A stretch of 64,000 nt of DNA from Bacteroidia bacterium (GTDB lineage Bacteria; Bacteroidota; Bacteroidia; Flavobacteriales; Flavobacteriaceae): assembly GCA_030428705.1 (NCBI GenBank), contig JAUIDI010000001.1, positions 901,427-965,426 of the forward strand, written 5' to 3'. Position numbers and translations under genes: made by a program. Under the pieces are notes generated by a model, which saw only the letters and a program-made list of their open reading frames with translations, did no database searches and had not been told where the DNA came from. The first letter of the stretch is position 1. Every line of letters starts with the position of its first letter. Below, one piece after another: positions 63,741 to 64,000 of this stretch.

Positions 63741-64000
63741 ATGACCCCGGCGCTAACCTACTTTTTGCCATCGCTTAAATTTTCTAAAGGAAAAATCATT
63801 CTTTTTGTTTGGTTGTTTTTTTCACTGGCCCTTGTTAATGCCCAGCAGGTCAAAGACAGCTTGCTGAAAGAAATAACGACCATACAAAAGCAGCAAAGCT
63901 TTGATGTCAAAGACACTGTCTATATCGATTTGCTGGCCGACCTTGGCTCAGAACTACGATTCTACAATACGGACAGTATGTTGCTACTGTCAAAACAAGC
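63741..64000 (+). CDS. N-terminus of a secreted or membrane protein (possibly TPR sensor), cut by the window edge
   Basis: Open frame from ATG 63741 to the end of the window (86 complete codons). Residues about 18-36 are hydrophobic (IILFVWLFFSLALVNAQ), a signal peptide. Then a helical region begins with SLLKEITTIQKQQSFDVKDT, DLLADLGSELRFYNTDS and LLLSKQA, reminiscent of the TPR start of Bacteroidetes sensor kinases or regulators. Identity is uncertain without the rest. Confidence 0.65.
   Translation, partial: MTPALTYFLPSLKFSKGKIILFVWLFFSLALVNAQQVKDSLLKEITTIQKQQSFDVKDTVYIDLLADLGSELRFYNTDSMLLLSKQ

Noticed and set aside
1..64000. CRISPR array, insertion sequence, prophage or integrative element
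   Set aside because: No spaced repeats, transposase, integrase or phage structural gene seen; single tRNA without a nearby integrase.

Overview
The window reads as chromosome of a marine member of the Flavobacteriaceae (Bacteroidetes), broadly of the Zobellia/Maribacter/Arenibacter type. The support is a PorX gene (type IX secretion), an LpxC-FabZ fusion, Bacteroidetes promoters of the TAnnTTTG type, many lipobox proteins, TerC, DUF6146 and DUF6787 families, and a sulfatase-bearing catabolic locus. Genes are dense and moderately AT-rich. I saw no insertion sequence, phage, CRISPR array or rRNA; there is one tRNA (His).

Layout. 0.2-7.2 kb (minus strand): an HD phosphohydrolase, lpxD, lpxC-fabZ, lpxA, efp, an LpxD paralogue and sucD, i.e. 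lipid A synthesis with translation and TCA genes. Divergent from it is porX (7.3 kb), then tsaE, a 45-residue lipoprotein, a membrane protein, alanine dehydrogenase and DUF4258. 12.3-20 kb: proline dehydrogenase, aroB, DinB, an Lrp regulator, an M14 peptidase, an HTH regulator, TerC and DUF4287/DUF5655. 20-26 kb: a sterol-desaturase family protein, mscL, parC and parE. 26-31 kb: an EamA transporter, a secreted two-half ferredoxin-fold protein and a LytS/LytTR two-component pair. 31-37.7 kb: ychF, a ferredoxin, a LuxC-like acyl-CoA reductase, and serC - S23-type four-helix protein - serA. 38-45.9 kb: a second sterol-desaturase family protein, a sulfite-oxidase/cytochrome c pair, folE, a LolD-like ATPase, a CPBP protease, a TIGR02757 protein and a di-heme peroxidase with a long N-terminal helical domain. 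46-50 kb: a PhoX-like lipoprotein with a collagen-like Gly-X-Asp stretch, an S10 peptidase and a GDSL hydrolase.

50.3-63.3 kb is the most distinctive part. Eight minus-strand genes (DapA-like deaminase, alpha-ketoglutarate semialdehyde dehydrogenase, DUF885 peptidase, 4-hydroxyproline epimerase, D-hydroxyproline dehydrogenase, sulfatase, FAH-family enzyme, PhyH dioxygenase) form an apparent operon divergent from an AraC regulator and an M28 peptidase. The four core enzymes make a complete trans-4-hydroxy-L-proline to alpha-ketoglutarate pathway. The sulfatase, FAH enzyme, dioxygenase and exported peptidases suggest that the natural substrate is a sulfated or glycosylated hydroxyproline-rich glycoprotein; that is inference. 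The divergent promoter region carries 21-bp-spaced direct repeats typical of AraC-family operators.

The window ends with tRNA-His and the start of a secreted or membrane protein cut off by the right edge.
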